Source: Marinigracilibium pacificum
Lineage (GTDB): Bacteria; Bacteroidota; Bacteroidia; Cytophagales; Cyclobacteriaceae
Assembly (NCBI RefSeq): GCF_012926615.1
Contig: NZ_JABBNU010000005.1
Coordinates: 186,001-250,000 of the forward strand
DNA length: 64,000 nt
Direction: 5' to 3'
Shown: piece by piece, positions 36,961 to 46,146 of the stretch
Numbering within the stretch: the stretch's first letter is position 1
Layout of the letters: each line of letters begins with the position of its first letter
Made by a program: the position numbers and the translations under genes
Notes under the pieces: model-generated
Databases searched by the model: none
Told to the model about the DNA's origin: nothing
What the model saw: the letters and a program-made list of their open reading frames with translations, nothing else

Positions 36961-37634
36961 TTAGCTTCTTTATAGTTTAACTTCGTTAATATATTAACAA
37001 ATTTTTTACCATATGGAAAAACTTCAACAGATTCTGGCAAATATGTATATGCTGCATTGTCTTTTGAAACAACTTTTCCGATTACTGGCAATATATATTT
37101 AAAATAAAAATTATATGACTGTTTAAACGGGAATTTCTCCGGTTGTGAAAATTCAATGATAGAAAGTCTACCTCCAGGTTTCAAAACTCTGTACATCTCA
37201 CTTAATCCAGCTTCCAGGTTTTCAAAGTTTCTCACTCCAAATGCAACGATAACAGCATCAAATTTATTGTCTTCGAATCGAAGGTTTTCACTATCCCCCA
37301 GTTCCATTGTAATGAGTTTGTCAAGTTTCTTTTCTTTTAACTTATCTCTTCCAACAGACAGCATGCCCTCTGATATGTCAACACCAATAATTTCTTTCGC
37401 AGGAAGTCCATTTGCAGCTTCTATTGCAAAATCACCTGTTCCTGTAGCAATATCAAGTATCACTTCCGGCTTGTATGCTTTAAGTTGATTTACCGCCTTT
37501 TTTCTCCAAAGAATATCTATCCCCAAACTTAAAAAATGATTTAAAAAATCATATTTCGTGCTAATACTATTGAACATATCAGCAACCTGCTGCTTCTTGC
37601 CTTCTTCTTTATTCTTGTATGGTACTACTGTCAT
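36909..37634 (-). CDS. ubiE: Demethylmenaquinone/ubiquinone methyltransferase UbiE/MenG
   Basis: The 241-residue protein is a class I SAM methyltransferase that methylates demethylmenaquinone in menaquinone synthesis, the respiratory quinone of this phylum. The SAM motif is [14 protein letters not shown] near residue 60; other family blocks are [14 protein letters not shown] and [24 protein letters not shown]. The length is normal. The gene is the first of a minus-strand operon ubiE-porT-SDR linked by overlaps. Confidence 0.96.
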   Translation of the reverse strand: MTVVPYKNKEEGKKQQVADMFNSISTKYDFLNHFLSLGIDILWRKKAVNQLKAYKPEVILDIATGTGDFAIEAANGLPAKEIIGVDISEGMLSVGRDKLKEKKLDKLITMELGDSENLRFEDNKFDAVIVAFGVRNFENLEAGLSEMYRVLKPGGRLSIIEFSQPEKFPFKQSYNFYFKYILPVIGKVVSKDNAAYTYLPESVEVFPYGKKFVNILTKLNYKEAKCQPLTFGVSSIYTATK

Positions 37635-37689
37635 TGTTAAAATATTAAGTCACAAAGTTAATGAGTATAACCTGTAACATCCCTATTTG

Positions 37690-37713
37690 TTAAAAAAAGA
37701 AAGGGGCAAAAGC
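37690..37713 (-). terminator. Hairpin terminator after PorE-like gene
   Basis: A stem with AAGGGGC / GCCCCTT and a four-base loop is followed, in the minus-strand direction, by a long T-run, and lies about 30 bases after the stop of the PorE-like gene. Confidence 0.85.
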
Positions 37714-37740
37714 CCCTTCTTTATAATATTTTTAGTTTAA

Positions 37741-39864
37741 TTATTCAATTATCTCAAATTCAACCCTACGGTTAAGTTCCCTACCATCTGACTCATCATC
37801 ATTTGATGCCATTGGTCTCTCTTCACCATAACCTACTGAAGTGAGTCTGCTAGGATCAATACCTTTATCAATTAGATAATTTACAACGGCCATTGCCCTA
37901 CGCTTGGAAAGATCCTTGTTATAAGCAGCAGCACCAATATTATCAGTATGCCCTGCTATTTCAACTCGGATTCCCGGATTTTCTGCCATCATTCGCTCAA
38001 GCTTGTTTAGTTCATTAAACGAATTATCAGTTAATTCAGCTCTATCAAATTTGAAATAAATATTTCTAAGAACCCCACGTGCACCAGTTGATGCCCTTTG
38101 TAGATCAATAGTTTTTGTTATTGTTTGAACTTCCGAAGTTGATGCTGGTATATTAACTACCATATTCTTAAATACATACCCCGGAAACTCCGCAGATAAC
38201 ACATATTCTGCTGGCTCGTCCAATGTCAGATTAGAAATATAAACTCCCGGCTGCTTTGTTCCAACAGCAACTACTGTATTATCATCCTTTTTAGTTAATC
38301 TAACTTTTGCATTTATCGGAGCCCCATCACCAAAAGTAGCTACAACAAGCTGCACAGGCTCTTTAACCATTGGCTCGGGTTCTGGCACCGGTTCAGTTTC
38401 TATTTCAGGCTCAGGATCTATCTCAGGTTCAGGTATTGTTTCTTCAACTACCGGATCAATAACCGGAGTAACTATATCCTTTTCTTCTGAAACATTATCA
38501 TCCACTTTTGCAGCCAGTAATTGCTCGTCAAGATTTTCAGGGATGGTAACCATATAAATATCGGTAAATCCCATTCCGTCTTCCCTTATAGATGCATAGT
38601 ATCCTCTTTTTCCATCTTTAGTACTTACAAAATAAATATCATCATCAGGAGTATTAATCGGATATCCCAGGTTAACAGGATCACCCCATGTATCACCTAC
38701 ACTATCATATTCTACTTTGAAAAGATCGTAACCTCCCATTCCCCCTCTACCATTACTTGAAAAGTATAGAGTTTTACCATCATAATCAATGAAAGGACCA
38801 TCCTCATTATATTCAGTATTAATAACCGGCCCAAGATTCTTACTTCGTGACCACTCTCCTTTTTCATTTTTAGTAGCATAATAAATATCATCACCACCAA
38901 AACCACCAGGTCGGTTAGATGAAAAGAACATTATACTTTTATCAGGAGAAATGGAAATTGACTTTTCATTAAAGTTTAAGCTGTTGATTGCATCAGAAAG
39001 AGGCTCTGGTTCAGACCAGGTAGAATCATCTATTCTGGAACTAATATAGATATCACCCTCATTCTCATCCATGTAAATATATAAATCATTACCATCTGCC
39101 GATAATGCGAGGTTACTATCATGAAAAGGAGTATTAACAGCATCACCAATGTTTCTGGCTTGCGTCCACTGTCCATCCTTTTTATAAGAGATAAATATAT
39201 CTTCATAAGGAAAGTTATCTTCGAATACGTCCTGGTTTAGGTTATCTTCTTTCCTTCTTGAAGTAAAAATCATTATTGTTTCATCCTCATTCAATACCGG
39301 ACCATAATCAGGCATTGGAGAATTAATCTGAGAACCGACATTTACAATCGAAAAATTCATAGGATTAGCCATGAATTCAATTCCATTTTTAGCTTCCTGA
39401 ATTTTCTTCTCTACTTCCTTAACAGTTACTTTATCCATGCCACGATAATTGACATCAGCATAAAGCTTATCGTAATATCTCTGGTAATATTCTAATGCAC
39501 TGGAAAAATCATATCCATATTGATATCCTCTTCCGATCCAGTAGAGTACATCAAACCTATAATCAGGATCTAACTCATATACCTTCTTGAAATATTTTAC
39601 ACTACGATCTTTATTGGAAGTTCTTTGAATGTACTCACCAGATAACCAATTGGCTTCGATATTATCAGGATCCAAATCTGCAGCTTGTACAAATTGTTCT
39701 TTGGCAATTTCAAGTGCCTGCGTAGCTCGCATAGTTTCCTTACCCAATTCAACGAGTTGTTTTGCAATCTCCTCGTTATCATTTTGGGCCGTAATATCAA
39801 ATGGCTTTGTTACTAGTAACAGCATCAAGCCAGCATAAAAAATTATACGCGGCATTACTTTCAT
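37741..39864 (-). CDS. PorE-like OmpA family protein with TPR and beta-propeller
   Basis: The 707-residue protein begins with a signal peptide (ends at DITAQ, no lipobox Cys), then TPR-like helices (about 30-150), a PD40/WD40-like propeller (about 180-450, repeats such as MIFTSRR, MFFSSNRPGG, LYFSSNGRGG), a Glu-Pro-rich linker, a CarboxypepD regulatory-like domain and a C-terminal OmpA peptidoglycan-binding domain (about 600-707) with YFKFDRAELTD and GHTDNIGAAAYN. This is the architecture of PorE, a T9SS-associated outer-membrane protein. The family has many paralogues, so a role in T9SS is plausible but not certain. It lies close to ubiE-porT but in a separate transcript. Confidence 0.85.
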   Translation of the reverse strand: MKVMPRIIFYAGLMLLLVTKPFDITAQNDNEEIAKQLVELGKETMRATQALEIAKEQFVQAADLDPDNIEANWLSGEYIQRTSNKDRSVKYFKKVYELDPDYRFDVLYWIGRGYQYGYDFSSALEYYQRYYDKLYADVNYRGMDKVTVKEVEKKIQEAKNGIEFMANPMNFSIVNVGSQINSPMPDYGPVLNEDETIMIFTSRRKEDNLNQDVFEDNFPYEDIFISYKKDGQWTQARNIGDAVNTPFHDSNLALSADGNDLYIYMDENEGDIYISSRIDDSTWSEPEPLSDAINSLNFNEKSISISPDKSIMFFSSNRPGGFGGDDIYYATKNEKGEWSRSKNLGPVINTEYNEDGPFIDYDGKTLYFSSNGRGGMGGYDLFKVEYDSVGDTWGDPVNLGYPINTPDDDIYFVSTKDGKRGYYASIREDGMGFTDIYMVTIPENLDEQLLAAKVDDNVSEEKDIVTPVIDPVVEETIPEPEIDPEPEIETEPVPEPEPMVKEPVQLVVATFGDGAPINAKVRLTKKDDNTVVAVGTKQPGVYISNLTLDEPAEYVLSAEFPGYVFKNMVVNIPASTSEVQTITKTIDLQRASTGARGVLRNIYFKFDRAELTDNSFNELNKLERMMAENPGIRVEIAGHTDNIGAAAYNKDLSKRRAMAVVNYLIDKGIDPSRLTSVGYGEERPMASNDDESDGRELNRRVEFEIIE

Positions 39865-40090
39865 AAAATGAAAAAATTAAATTAATATTACTAAAGTATA
39901 TTAGAATATTCAAACTCAACAACTAAAATATCAGCAATTCTGACTGATTGATCTCAAATTCCTGCAATTATTTCTTTAATTTCGCAGAAAGTTTAGAAAA
40001 TAAAAAATCTTTATTGACTAAATAATTCTACAAAGAAGCACTATTATAAGAATATTTAAAACCAGTAAAGCAATTTTGTGCTTGAAATCT

Positions 40091-40693
40091 ATGGACAATC
40101 TAGTAAAGTCTGCAAAATTTATTAAAAGTGAAACCAAATTAAGTGGTTTACCTAAAGCTGAATTACCTGAATATGCATTTATAGGCAGATCGAATGTTGG
40201 TAAGTCATCACTAATCAATATGCTTACTGGTCAGAAGAAATTAGCTAAAATTTCTTCCAGGCCAGGAAAAACACAATTGATGAATCATTTTATAATTAAC
40301 GATTCATGGTATCTGGTTGATTTACCCGGTTATGGATGGGCTAAAGTATCCAAATCAAAAAAGGATGATTGGAACATAATGATTAATAATTATATAGCCA
40401 ATCGTGAAAACCTAACGTGTTTATTTGTATTAATTGATATCAGACATGATCTGCAACCAATTGATCATGAATTCATGAATGACCTTATACTTAAAGGAAT
40501 ACCTTTTGCCAGAATTTTCACCAAAGCCGACAAACTATCTAAAAACAAAGTTCAAAGTATGGTTGCCAGGCACAATAAATATTTAAAGAAATTCTGGGAA
40601 ACTATGCCTCCAACATTTGTCACTTCTTCTGAGACAGGACAAGGCAGGGAAGATATTATCAAATACATCGAAGAGATCAATAAGTCATATTAA
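40091..40693 (+). CDS. engB: Ribosome biogenesis GTPase YsxC/EngB
   Basis: The 200-residue protein is an EngB GTPase, needed for assembly of the large ribosomal subunit. G1 is IGRSNVGKSSL, G3 is DLPGYGWA, G4 is TKADK and the conserved tail includes TSSETGQGREDI. The ATG at 40091 gives MDNLVKSAKF; a TTG at 40076 would extend it by five residues and sits in a promoter-like CAATTTTG, so it is less likely. It is a single-gene transcript or read with the DUF5606-like gene that has its own promoter. Confidence 0.96.
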   Translation: MDNLVKSAKFIKSETKLSGLPKAELPEYAFIGRSNVGKSSLINMLTGQKKLAKISSRPGKTQLMNHFIINDSWYLVDLPGYGWAKVSKSKKDDWNIMINNYIANRENLTCLFVLIDIRHDLQPIDHEFMNDLILKGIPFARIFTKADKLSKNKVQSMVARHNKYLKKFWETMPPTFVTSSETGQGREDIIKYIEEINKSY

Positions 40694-40706
40694 GGTATAC
40701 TATTTA

Positions 40707-40738
40707 TTGGTTGAGTGATTTTTTTTGAACTAATTTTG
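40707..40738 (+). promoter_or_regulatory. Promoter TTG-N17/21-TAATTTTG
   Basis: TAATTTTG at 40731-40738 matches TAnnTTTG exactly. TTG triplets at 40711-40713 and 40707-40709 lie 17 and 21 bases upstream, within the normal spacing. The DUF5606-like start is at 40771. Confidence 0.75.
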
Positions 40739-40770
40739 CCATTAGACAAAGACAATAAATCAATTTAGAT

Positions 40771-41202
40771 ATGGGCTATGAAAATATAGCGGCTGTTGCC
40801 GGAAAAGGAGGGTTATTCAATATTGTAAAACCAACAAGAGCAGGTGTAATTCTTGAAACAATAGATGATAGCAAAAAAAAGTTGGTCGTAGGGGGTAATG
40901 CAAGAGTATCAGTTCTATCTGATATCTCCATTTATACACTCGATGCAGAAGGTTCTGTACCTGTGGCTGACATTTTTAAGAAAATCAATGAAGAATTTGA
41001 TAATGACCCTGGTGTAAACTCAACATCTGACGATGATGAACTTCATGCATTTCTTAAACACCTTGTCCCTGATTATGATGAAGAAAGAGTATATGCTTCT
41101 GACATTAAAAAGCTAGTCAGCTGGTACAATATTCTTTATAAATATGAGAAAGACCTTCTTTCAAAAGGTTCTGAAGAAGAGGCTGAAAAAGAAGATAAAT
41201 AA
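40771..41202 (+). CDS. DUF5606-like conserved Bacteroidota protein
   Basis: This 143-residue soluble protein is similar to the DUF5606 family: a small N-terminal beta domain with GKGGLFNIVKPTRAGVILE (SH3-like barrel pattern), then a helical C-terminal part with a SWYNILYKYEKDLL helix and a disordered acidic tail. It is conserved in Bacteroidota and its function is unknown. It has a good promoter in front and overlaps nothing; the convergent fbp ends 15 bases after it. Confidence 0.85.
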   Translation: MGYENIAAVAGKGGLFNIVKPTRAGVILETIDDSKKKLVVGGNARVSVLSDISIYTLDAEGSVPVADIFKKINEEFDNDPGVNSTSDDDELHAFLKHLVPDYDEERVYASDIKKLVSWYNILYKYEKDLLSKGSEEEAEKEDK

Positions 41203-41231
41203 AAAAAGAGGGTTGCTTAAAAGCAACCCTC
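41201..41231 (-). terminator. Terminator hairpin overlapping the fbp stop codon
   Basis: GAGGGTTGCTT / AAGCAACCCTC with centre AA (41208-41231), preceded on the plus strand by an A-run that gives T-run in the minus direction. The fbp stop codon (41217-41219) lies in the apex, so the hairpin includes the last codons of the gene. Confidence 0.85.
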
Positions 41232-42212
41232 AGCATTTTCTACCATTTTTTTACTCCCTATAAATAAAGGAGTTCTCTGATGTAACTCTCGTGGTTCCAA
41301 TTCAAGGATTCTTTTCTTTCCGTTTGAAGCTTTACCTCCAGCTTGCTCTACAATAAACGCTAAAGCATTTGCTTCATATAATAATCTTAATTTTCCTTCA
41401 GGAGCCTGATCTGTTCTTGGGTAAATATAAATACCACCTTTAAATAAGTTTCTATGGAAATCAGCAACTAATGAACCAATATACCTTCCTGAAAATCTCT
41501 TCTCTTTACATTGTTCGATATAATCTTTAACAGCTGGCTCAAAATAATTGTAAGAACCTTCATTAACTGAATAAATTTTACCATCCAAAGGTGTTTGAAT
41601 ATTCTGATGAGATAAGAAAAACTCTCCCAACCCCGCTTCATAGGTAAAACCATTTACTCCCCTGCCTGTAGTATAAACCAGCATTGTCGAAGATCCATAC
41701 AATAAATATCCCGCAGCTACCTGAGACACACCAGGCTGTAAAACATCTTCTAACTGAACCGGACCACCGACAGGACTCAACCTTCTGTATATTGAAAAGA
41801 TAGTTCCGATAGACACATTAACATCTATATTTGAAGAACCATCTAGGGGATCCATTGCAACAATATAACGACCATTCGGATTATCAAGATCAATAATCTC
41901 ATCTTGTTCCTCGCTGACTACAGCACAAACCTCACCGCCATTTCTCAATGCTCGCATAAATCTGATATCAGCAATAACATCAAGTTTTTGCTGCTCTTCT
42001 CCCTGAATATTTTGTGCTCCAAAAGCTCCTTCAATCCCTAAAAGACCACTACGATTTATTTCCCGGTTGATAATTTTACCAGCTAAAGCTATATCTCTAA
42101 GCAATTGAGATAATTCACCAGTTGCAAATGGGAAATCGTCCTGCTTCTTTTTTATAAACCTGTCCAAAGTAGTACCGACTGGTAAAGCGAGCCTTTCAGT
42201 TTGTGCATTCAT
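41217..42212 (-). CDS. fbp: Class I fructose-1,6-bisphosphatase
   Basis: This 331-residue enzyme catalyses the gluconeogenic hydrolysis of fructose-1,6-bisphosphate (EC 3.1.3.11). The class I signature [14 protein letters not shown] holds the metal ligands; other blocks are SEEQDEI and NEGSYNYF, and [14 protein letters not shown] near the C-terminus. Mg2+ is required in the family. With pyruvate carboxylase at the right edge, it indicates active gluconeogenesis. Its last three codons lie inside the terminator hairpin. Confidence 0.96.
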   Translation of the reverse strand: MNAQTERLALPVGTTLDRFIKKKQDDFPFATGELSQLLRDIALAGKIINREINRSGLLGIEGAFGAQNIQGEEQQKLDVIADIRFMRALRNGGEVCAVVSEEQDEIIDLDNPNGRYIVAMDPLDGSSNIDVNVSIGTIFSIYRRLSPVGGPVQLEDVLQPGVSQVAAGYLLYGSSTMLVYTTGRGVNGFTYEAGLGEFFLSHQNIQTPLDGKIYSVNEGSYNYFEPAVKDYIEQCKEKRFSGRYIGSLVADFHRNLFKGGIYIYPRTDQAPEGKLRLLYEANALAFIVEQAGGKASNGKKRILELEPRELHQRTPLFIGSKKMVENAEGCF

Positions 42213-42295
42213 ATTTTTTAGAGCTTTTATCGAGAAATCCAGAATTGTAATGTTTAAATTAAACCCGAAATTACAACATATAATAATTAAATAAA

Positions 42296-43576
42296 ATGAG
42301 AGTTTTCAAATTCGGCGGAGCTTCTTTAAAAAGTGCAATTGCAATTAAAAACATGGTTTCAATCGTTTGCAATAACAAAAACGACCACCCATTAATTGTA
42401 GTTGTATCTGCTATGGGAAAAACAACAAATGCATTAGAATTAATCTTGCAAAATGCCTTGAACGGCAAAGAATATATGCAAGAGGTCGAATCGCTTAAAG
42501 AGTATCATATTAATACTGCTTCTGAATTAGAAAACAATAATTCTTCAAAAATTACAAACATTATAAATGACTTATTTCAATCGTTTGAAATAAAACTAAA
42601 AGAACTTAAGTCTCAATACAATGGTTCAATAGAATCTTACCAATTCAGCTACGATCAGATTGTTAGCTATGGAGAGCTCCTTAGTTCGAAGATTGTTTCA
42701 GAGTATATGAACATTACCGGAACCGAAAATGAATGGTTCGATGCAAGAACTGTAATTTCAACTGACAGCACCTATACAGAAGGAAAAATAAACTGGAAGA
42801 GGACCACTTCCCTGATAAAAGAACTAAATAATGATTCGGGTAACATTAAAATCACACAGGGTTTTATTGGATCTGACCCATACAATAATACAACAACTTT
42901 AGGTAGAGAGGGATCAGATTTCACAGGAGCTATTTTTGCTAATTGCCTAAATGCCGAATCGCTGACAATCTGGAAGGATGTTCCGGGAATTCTGAATGCA
43001 GACCCTAAAAAGTTTCATGATGCTCAACTTTATAAATATCTTTCATATCGTGAAGCAGCAGAAATGACTTATTATGGAGCATCAGTGATTCACCCAAAAA
43101 CCATTAAACCCCTAGCTAACAAAAACATTCCTTTACATGTTAGAAGTTTTGAATCACCAGCCAAAGAAGGAACTGTTATTGCAAATGAAAAATCTCATGA
43201 AGTTTTTCCTGCTTACATAACAAAAGATAATCAGGCTATTATTTCATTTAAGGTTAAGGACTTTTCATTCATAGATGAGAAAAATATTTCAACAATATTT
43301 CATGTTATTTCAACTCTAAATATTAAGATAAATTTGATGCAAAACTCAGCAACCTCCTTTAGTATTTGCATTGATTATAAGGAGTATCAAGTGACCAGAT
43401 TAATTGAGGAACTAAAAAAGGAATTTAAAATCTTATTTAATCATGGACTTCAATTAATTACAGTAAAAAATTATACTGAAAAGAGTATTGAAAGATTTAA
43501 AGATGAAAAAGTACTACTTGAACAAAGATCAAGAAATAATTATCGAATAGTAGTAAAGGAAACTAAAACCTTCTAA
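42296..43576 (+). CDS. Aspartate kinase
   Basis: The 426-residue protein is a monofunctional aspartokinase (EC 2.7.2.4), first step in lysine, threonine and methionine synthesis. It begins with [11 protein letters not shown] (family: KFGGTS) and has [23 protein letters not shown] and [12 protein letters not shown]. The last 120 residues form ACT-like regulatory regions, but are shorter and more divergent than in lysC. It could be feedback-insensitive, which cannot be judged here. It is not fused to homoserine dehydrogenase. The stop overlaps that of the convergent fructosamine kinase in CTAA. Confidence 0.92.
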   Translation: MRVFKFGGASLKSAIAIKNMVSIVCNNKNDHPLIVVVSAMGKTTNALELILQNALNGKEYMQEVESLKEYHINTASELENNNSSKITNIINDLFQSFEIKLKELKSQYNGSIESYQFSYDQIVSYGELLSSKIVSEYMNITGTENEWFDARTVISTDSTYTEGKINWKRTTSLIKELNNDSGNIKITQGFIGSDPYNNTTTLGREGSDFTGAIFANCLNAESLTIWKDVPGILNADPKKFHDAQLYKYLSYREAAEMTYYGASVIHPKTIKPLANKNIPLHVRSFESPAKEGTVIANEKSHEVFPAYITKDNQAIISFKVKDFSFIDEKNISTIFHVISTLNIKINLMQNSATSFSICIDYKEYQVTRLIEELKKEFKILFNHGLQLITVKNYTEKSIERFKDEKVLLEQRSRNNYRIVVKETKTF

Positions 43577-44445
43577 TTCAAATATTTCTTTAATGTACTT
43601 ATTGTTTCTCCTAAATAACCTGTTCCAAATAAATTCACATGAATTAATAAGGGGTATAAGTTATACAATCCCACCCGGTAACTAAAATCTGACTGGAGCG
43701 GATATGTTTGTGAGTACCCCTGATAAAACTCATTTGCAAATCCACCAAACATAAATGTCATTGCCAGATCACTTTCACGATGACCATAATGAATGGCCGG
43801 ATCTATAATTGTTGCTAACCCATTTTCATCAGTCATGATATTCCCATTCCAAAGGTCTCCATGAATTAATGACGGAACTTCTTCGGGCACAATACTTTCA
43901 ATAATTGAATACAACTTTTCGAACAATTTAACATGATTCACATCCATCAACCCATTATTATGGGCCAAATCAACTTGAGGACGAAGTCTTTTTTCAATGA
44001 AAAAATCAGCCCATTTATCAGTCCATGAGTTCTTTTGAGGCAAAGAACCCATATAATTATTAAAAGAGAGACCATATTTTTCACTTGATGATTTATGCAT
44101 TTCTGCTAAAGTCACTCCAGCTTGAAACCAGTAATTTGCCACTTTCAATGATGAATTAATATATTCCATCGCTATAAACCTGTGCTGACCTATAGTTCCA
44201 GATACGAAAACTTTAGGTATTTTGAATCCACTATGTTTGCTTAATAGTTCAAGCCCTTTTCTCTCTGCTTCGAAAAAATCATCATTAACCCCCTGGTTAA
44301 GTTTGACAAAAATATATTCACTGCCAAATTGAATTCGGTAAGCATAATTTATACTCCCCCCACCTACACCAATTATTTTCAAGTCATCATTAAATGAAAA
44401 ACCAGAAGCCTCAATTATATATTTTGCTATATCATTACTTCGCAT
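43573..44445 (-). CDS. Fructosamine kinase family protein
   Basis: The 290-residue protein is in the fructosamine/ketosamine-3-kinase family (APH-like fold). The catalytic block is SLIHGDLWNGN with the catalytic Asp, and DPAIHYGHRESDLAM as the metal-binding DFG-like motif. The glycine-rich loop in GGGSINYAYRI binds ATP. Members phosphorylate glycated proteins or ribulosamines for repair. It overlaps the phosphatase gene upstream by 11 bases, so the two are co-expressed; pairing kinase and low-molecular-weight phosphatase suggests repair of glycated protein, as in several bacteria. Confidence 0.92.
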   Translation of the reverse strand: MRSNDIAKYIIEASGFSFNDDLKIIGVGGGSINYAYRIQFGSEYIFVKLNQGVNDDFFEAERKGLELLSKHSGFKIPKVFVSGTIGQHRFIAMEYINSSLKVANYWFQAGVTLAEMHKSSSEKYGLSFNNYMGSLPQKNSWTDKWADFFIEKRLRPQVDLAHNNGLMDVNHVKLFEKLYSIIESIVPEEVPSLIHGDLWNGNIMTDENGLATIIDPAIHYGHRESDLAMTFMFGGFANEFYQGYSQTYPLQSDFSYRVGLYNLYPLLIHVNLFGTGYLGETISTLKKYLN

Positions 44446-44908
44446 TTAGCTCTTTTAACAAGTTAGTGCATGATCGATATAACATTTGATATACATCTTC
44501 AAACCCTTGATTTCCTCCATAATATGGGTCAGGAACATCCATTTCATCATGGTTATCATCAAACTCCCTCATCATATGAACCTTTGCAACATAAGAATCA
44601 TCATTTTTTGCAAGTGCCAATATGTGATGATAATTGCTTTTATCCATAGCGAGAATAACATCAAAATCGTCAAAATCGGCGTACCTGAACTGTCTACCTC
44701 TGGATTCAAGAGAAACCCCATGATCTCTGGCTGTTTTTATTGCTCTGGAATCAGGACGTTCACCGATATGATAGCCGGCAACCCCAGCAGAATCACATTC
44801 AATTACAGATTCTAGATTATTTTTCTTTACGATATGTCTGAAAATACCCTCAGCCATTGGTGACCTGCAAATATTTCCAAGACAAACAAAAAGCACTTTC
44901 TTTTTCAT
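44435..44908 (-). CDS. Low-molecular-weight protein-tyrosine-phosphatase family
   Basis: This 157-residue protein has the P-loop CLGNICRSP at residues 9-17, the catalytic Cys and Arg, and the general-acid Asp in VPDPYYGG. The length is normal for LMW-PTP. It may dephosphorylate tyrosine-phosphorylated proteins; close relatives also dephosphorylate ribulosamine-5-phosphate and are found with fructosamine kinases, as seen here (11-base overlap). This alternative is supported by context only. Confidence 0.92.
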   Translation of the reverse strand: MKKKVLFVCLGNICRSPMAEGIFRHIVKKNNLESVIECDSAGVAGYHIGERPDSRAIKTARDHGVSLESRGRQFRYADFDDFDVILAMDKSNYHHILALAKNDDSYVAKVHMMREFDDNHDEMDVPDPYYGGNQGFEDVYQMLYRSCTNLLKELNAK

Positions 44909-45077
44909 GTTAATACTATACGTCGAAGGCTACAAATTAAATTATCGGTCGAAAGACTATTTTTATTAGTAAAACAAAATATTTATTGACAATTTCGCCA
45001 AGAATATCGAAAAAGACACAATATTCATTGAAGATTAAAAAGCAAGATTTATTTTAGTGGCAAACTTCAAACTTTGA

Positions 45078-45272
45078 ATGAAGGCATTATTCAATCACCG
45101 TATTTTTTTATTGAAAGTTATTTCATTATTCATTCTGTTGCTTTTAAAAGTTCAACCGAATAATGAATTAGAAATAACTGAAATTGAGCCAAAAACTGAT
45201 TCTATTCAGATTAAAAAGGCTTCAATCCCTGATTTCCCTAAGGCCATTGCTGTGTCTGAAAAAAAATATTAA
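45078..45272 (+). CDS. Small membrane-anchored protein, unknown function
   Basis: This 64-residue frame has a basic start, a hydrophobic segment of about 20 residues (near residues 9-25) and an acidic then mixed tail. No family is recognised. It could be a short signal-anchored protein. Coding is plausible: there is an ATG, a clear hydrophobic segment and an intergenic setting between two genes of the other strand. It is followed by an imperfect palindrome and a terminator, which would be the end of its message. The call is tentative. Confidence 0.5.
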   Translation: MKALFNHRIFLLKVISLFILLLLKVQPNNELEITEIEPKTDSIQIKKASIPDFPKAIAVSEKKY

Positions 45273-45295
45273 AATATTTACGAACTTTTTTTATT

Positions 45296-45323
45296 CAGGT
45301 GGTTACCTATGGTCACCGTCCTG
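45296..45323. promoter_or_regulatory. Imperfect 28-base palindrome (operator or RNA hairpin)
   Basis: The sequence reads as nested complementary arms CAGG/CCTG, GGT/ACC and ACC/GGT around a TAT centre (45308-45310), with single-base interruptions. It lies between the small ORF and its terminator. It may be an operator or a structured part of the 3' end of the transcript. Confidence 0.45.
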
Positions 45324-45369
45324 TATATATGTATGAATGATTATAATTTGTTGGCCTGTTTAAAGTTGA

Positions 45370-45404
45370 AGACCTTCTGCAGCAAGTAGAAGGTCTCTTT
45401 TTTT
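45370..45404 (+). terminator. Hairpin terminator on plus strand after small ORF
   Basis: AGACCTTCTGC / GTAGAAGGTCT (one G-T pair) with a five-base loop is followed by an eight-T run on the plus strand. It ends a plus-strand transcript before the convergent tpx gene. Confidence 0.85.
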
Positions 45405-45476
45405 AGGCACATTACAATCCTTACTCATCAAGTAGATAAATTCGAATTCATTCTTATTTGAATTATGATTTAAAGA

Positions 45477-45992
45477 TCAATCTTTAAGTAACTTATTGAC
45501 TACATCCAAAGCCATACTATAATCAGGCTCATGTGCGATATCATCAACCAGCTCCAAATATCTTAATTGCATATTTTTATCCACAATAAAAACTGCTCTT
45601 GCCAACAATCCTTTAAATGCGCCGTCAAGAATCCCCATTCCATATTGTCTGCCAAATTCACCATATCTAAAATCTGAACCCGGAATCACATTTTCAATTC
45701 CTTCGACTTCACAAAACCGATGCATAGCAAATGGCAGATCTTTGGAAACCATAAGACCCTTCACGCCATTCATTCCTGATAGCTTCTCGTTAAACGTTCT
45801 GATTTCTTTTGAACACACACCAGTTTCCAAACTGGGTATTGACATGATAACAATCACATTACCAGCTAAATCTGAAAGCTTCATTTCTGTCAAATCAGAT
45901 TTAACTATAGTAAATTTTGGAGCTTCTCCACCTATCTCAGGAATCTTCCCTGCAAGCTGGATTTCTTGTCCGTCTAATTTCGAAGTGGCCAT
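45477..45992 (-). CDS. tpx: Thiol peroxidase Tpx
   Basis: The 171-residue protein is an atypical 2-Cys peroxiredoxin (Tpx) that reduces lipid and hydrogen peroxides with thioredoxin. The peroxidatic Cys is in SLETGVCSKE near residue 60 and the resolving Cys in HRFCEVEGIENVI near residue 93, matching E. coli Tpx. The gene is divergent from the fur-like regulator, with about 150 bases between their starts, consistent with regulation by it. Both are near a peroxiredoxin gene, giving a small peroxide-defence group. Confidence 0.95.
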   Translation of the reverse strand: MATSKLDGQEIQLAGKIPEIGGEAPKFTIVKSDLTEMKLSDLAGNVIVIMSIPSLETGVCSKEIRTFNEKLSGMNGVKGLMVSKDLPFAMHRFCEVEGIENVIPGSDFRYGEFGRQYGMGILDGAFKGLLARAVFIVDKNMQLRYLELVDDIAHEPDYSMALDVVNKLLKD

Positions 45993-46085
45993 AATTTTTC
46001 GTGTTGTAGTTAATTAAATTTAACCAATAATAATTAGCCATCCCCTACCAAAACATAACTATTATCATAAACTTTTGAAGAAAGG

Positions 46086-46116
46086 TTGATGAAAAAAAAT
46101 CGCTTTCCTATCTTTG
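46086..46116 (+). promoter_or_regulatory. Promoter TTG-N20-TATCTTTG before fur-like gene
   Basis: TATCTTTG at 46109-46116 fits TAnnTTTG exactly and TTG at 46086-46088 lies 20 bases upstream. The fur-like start follows at 46147. This is one of the best promoter matches in the window. Confidence 0.8.
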
Positions 46117-46146
46117 CACTTCGTAAAAATTCCGAACTAGAAAAAG

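Noticed and set aside
45290-45360. Resemblance of TCAGGTGGTTACC to the beginning of a 5S rRNA gene
   Set aside because: Only about 13 bases match from memory, the element is about 60 bases long, and conserved 5S loops are missing. The palindrome explains the sequence better.
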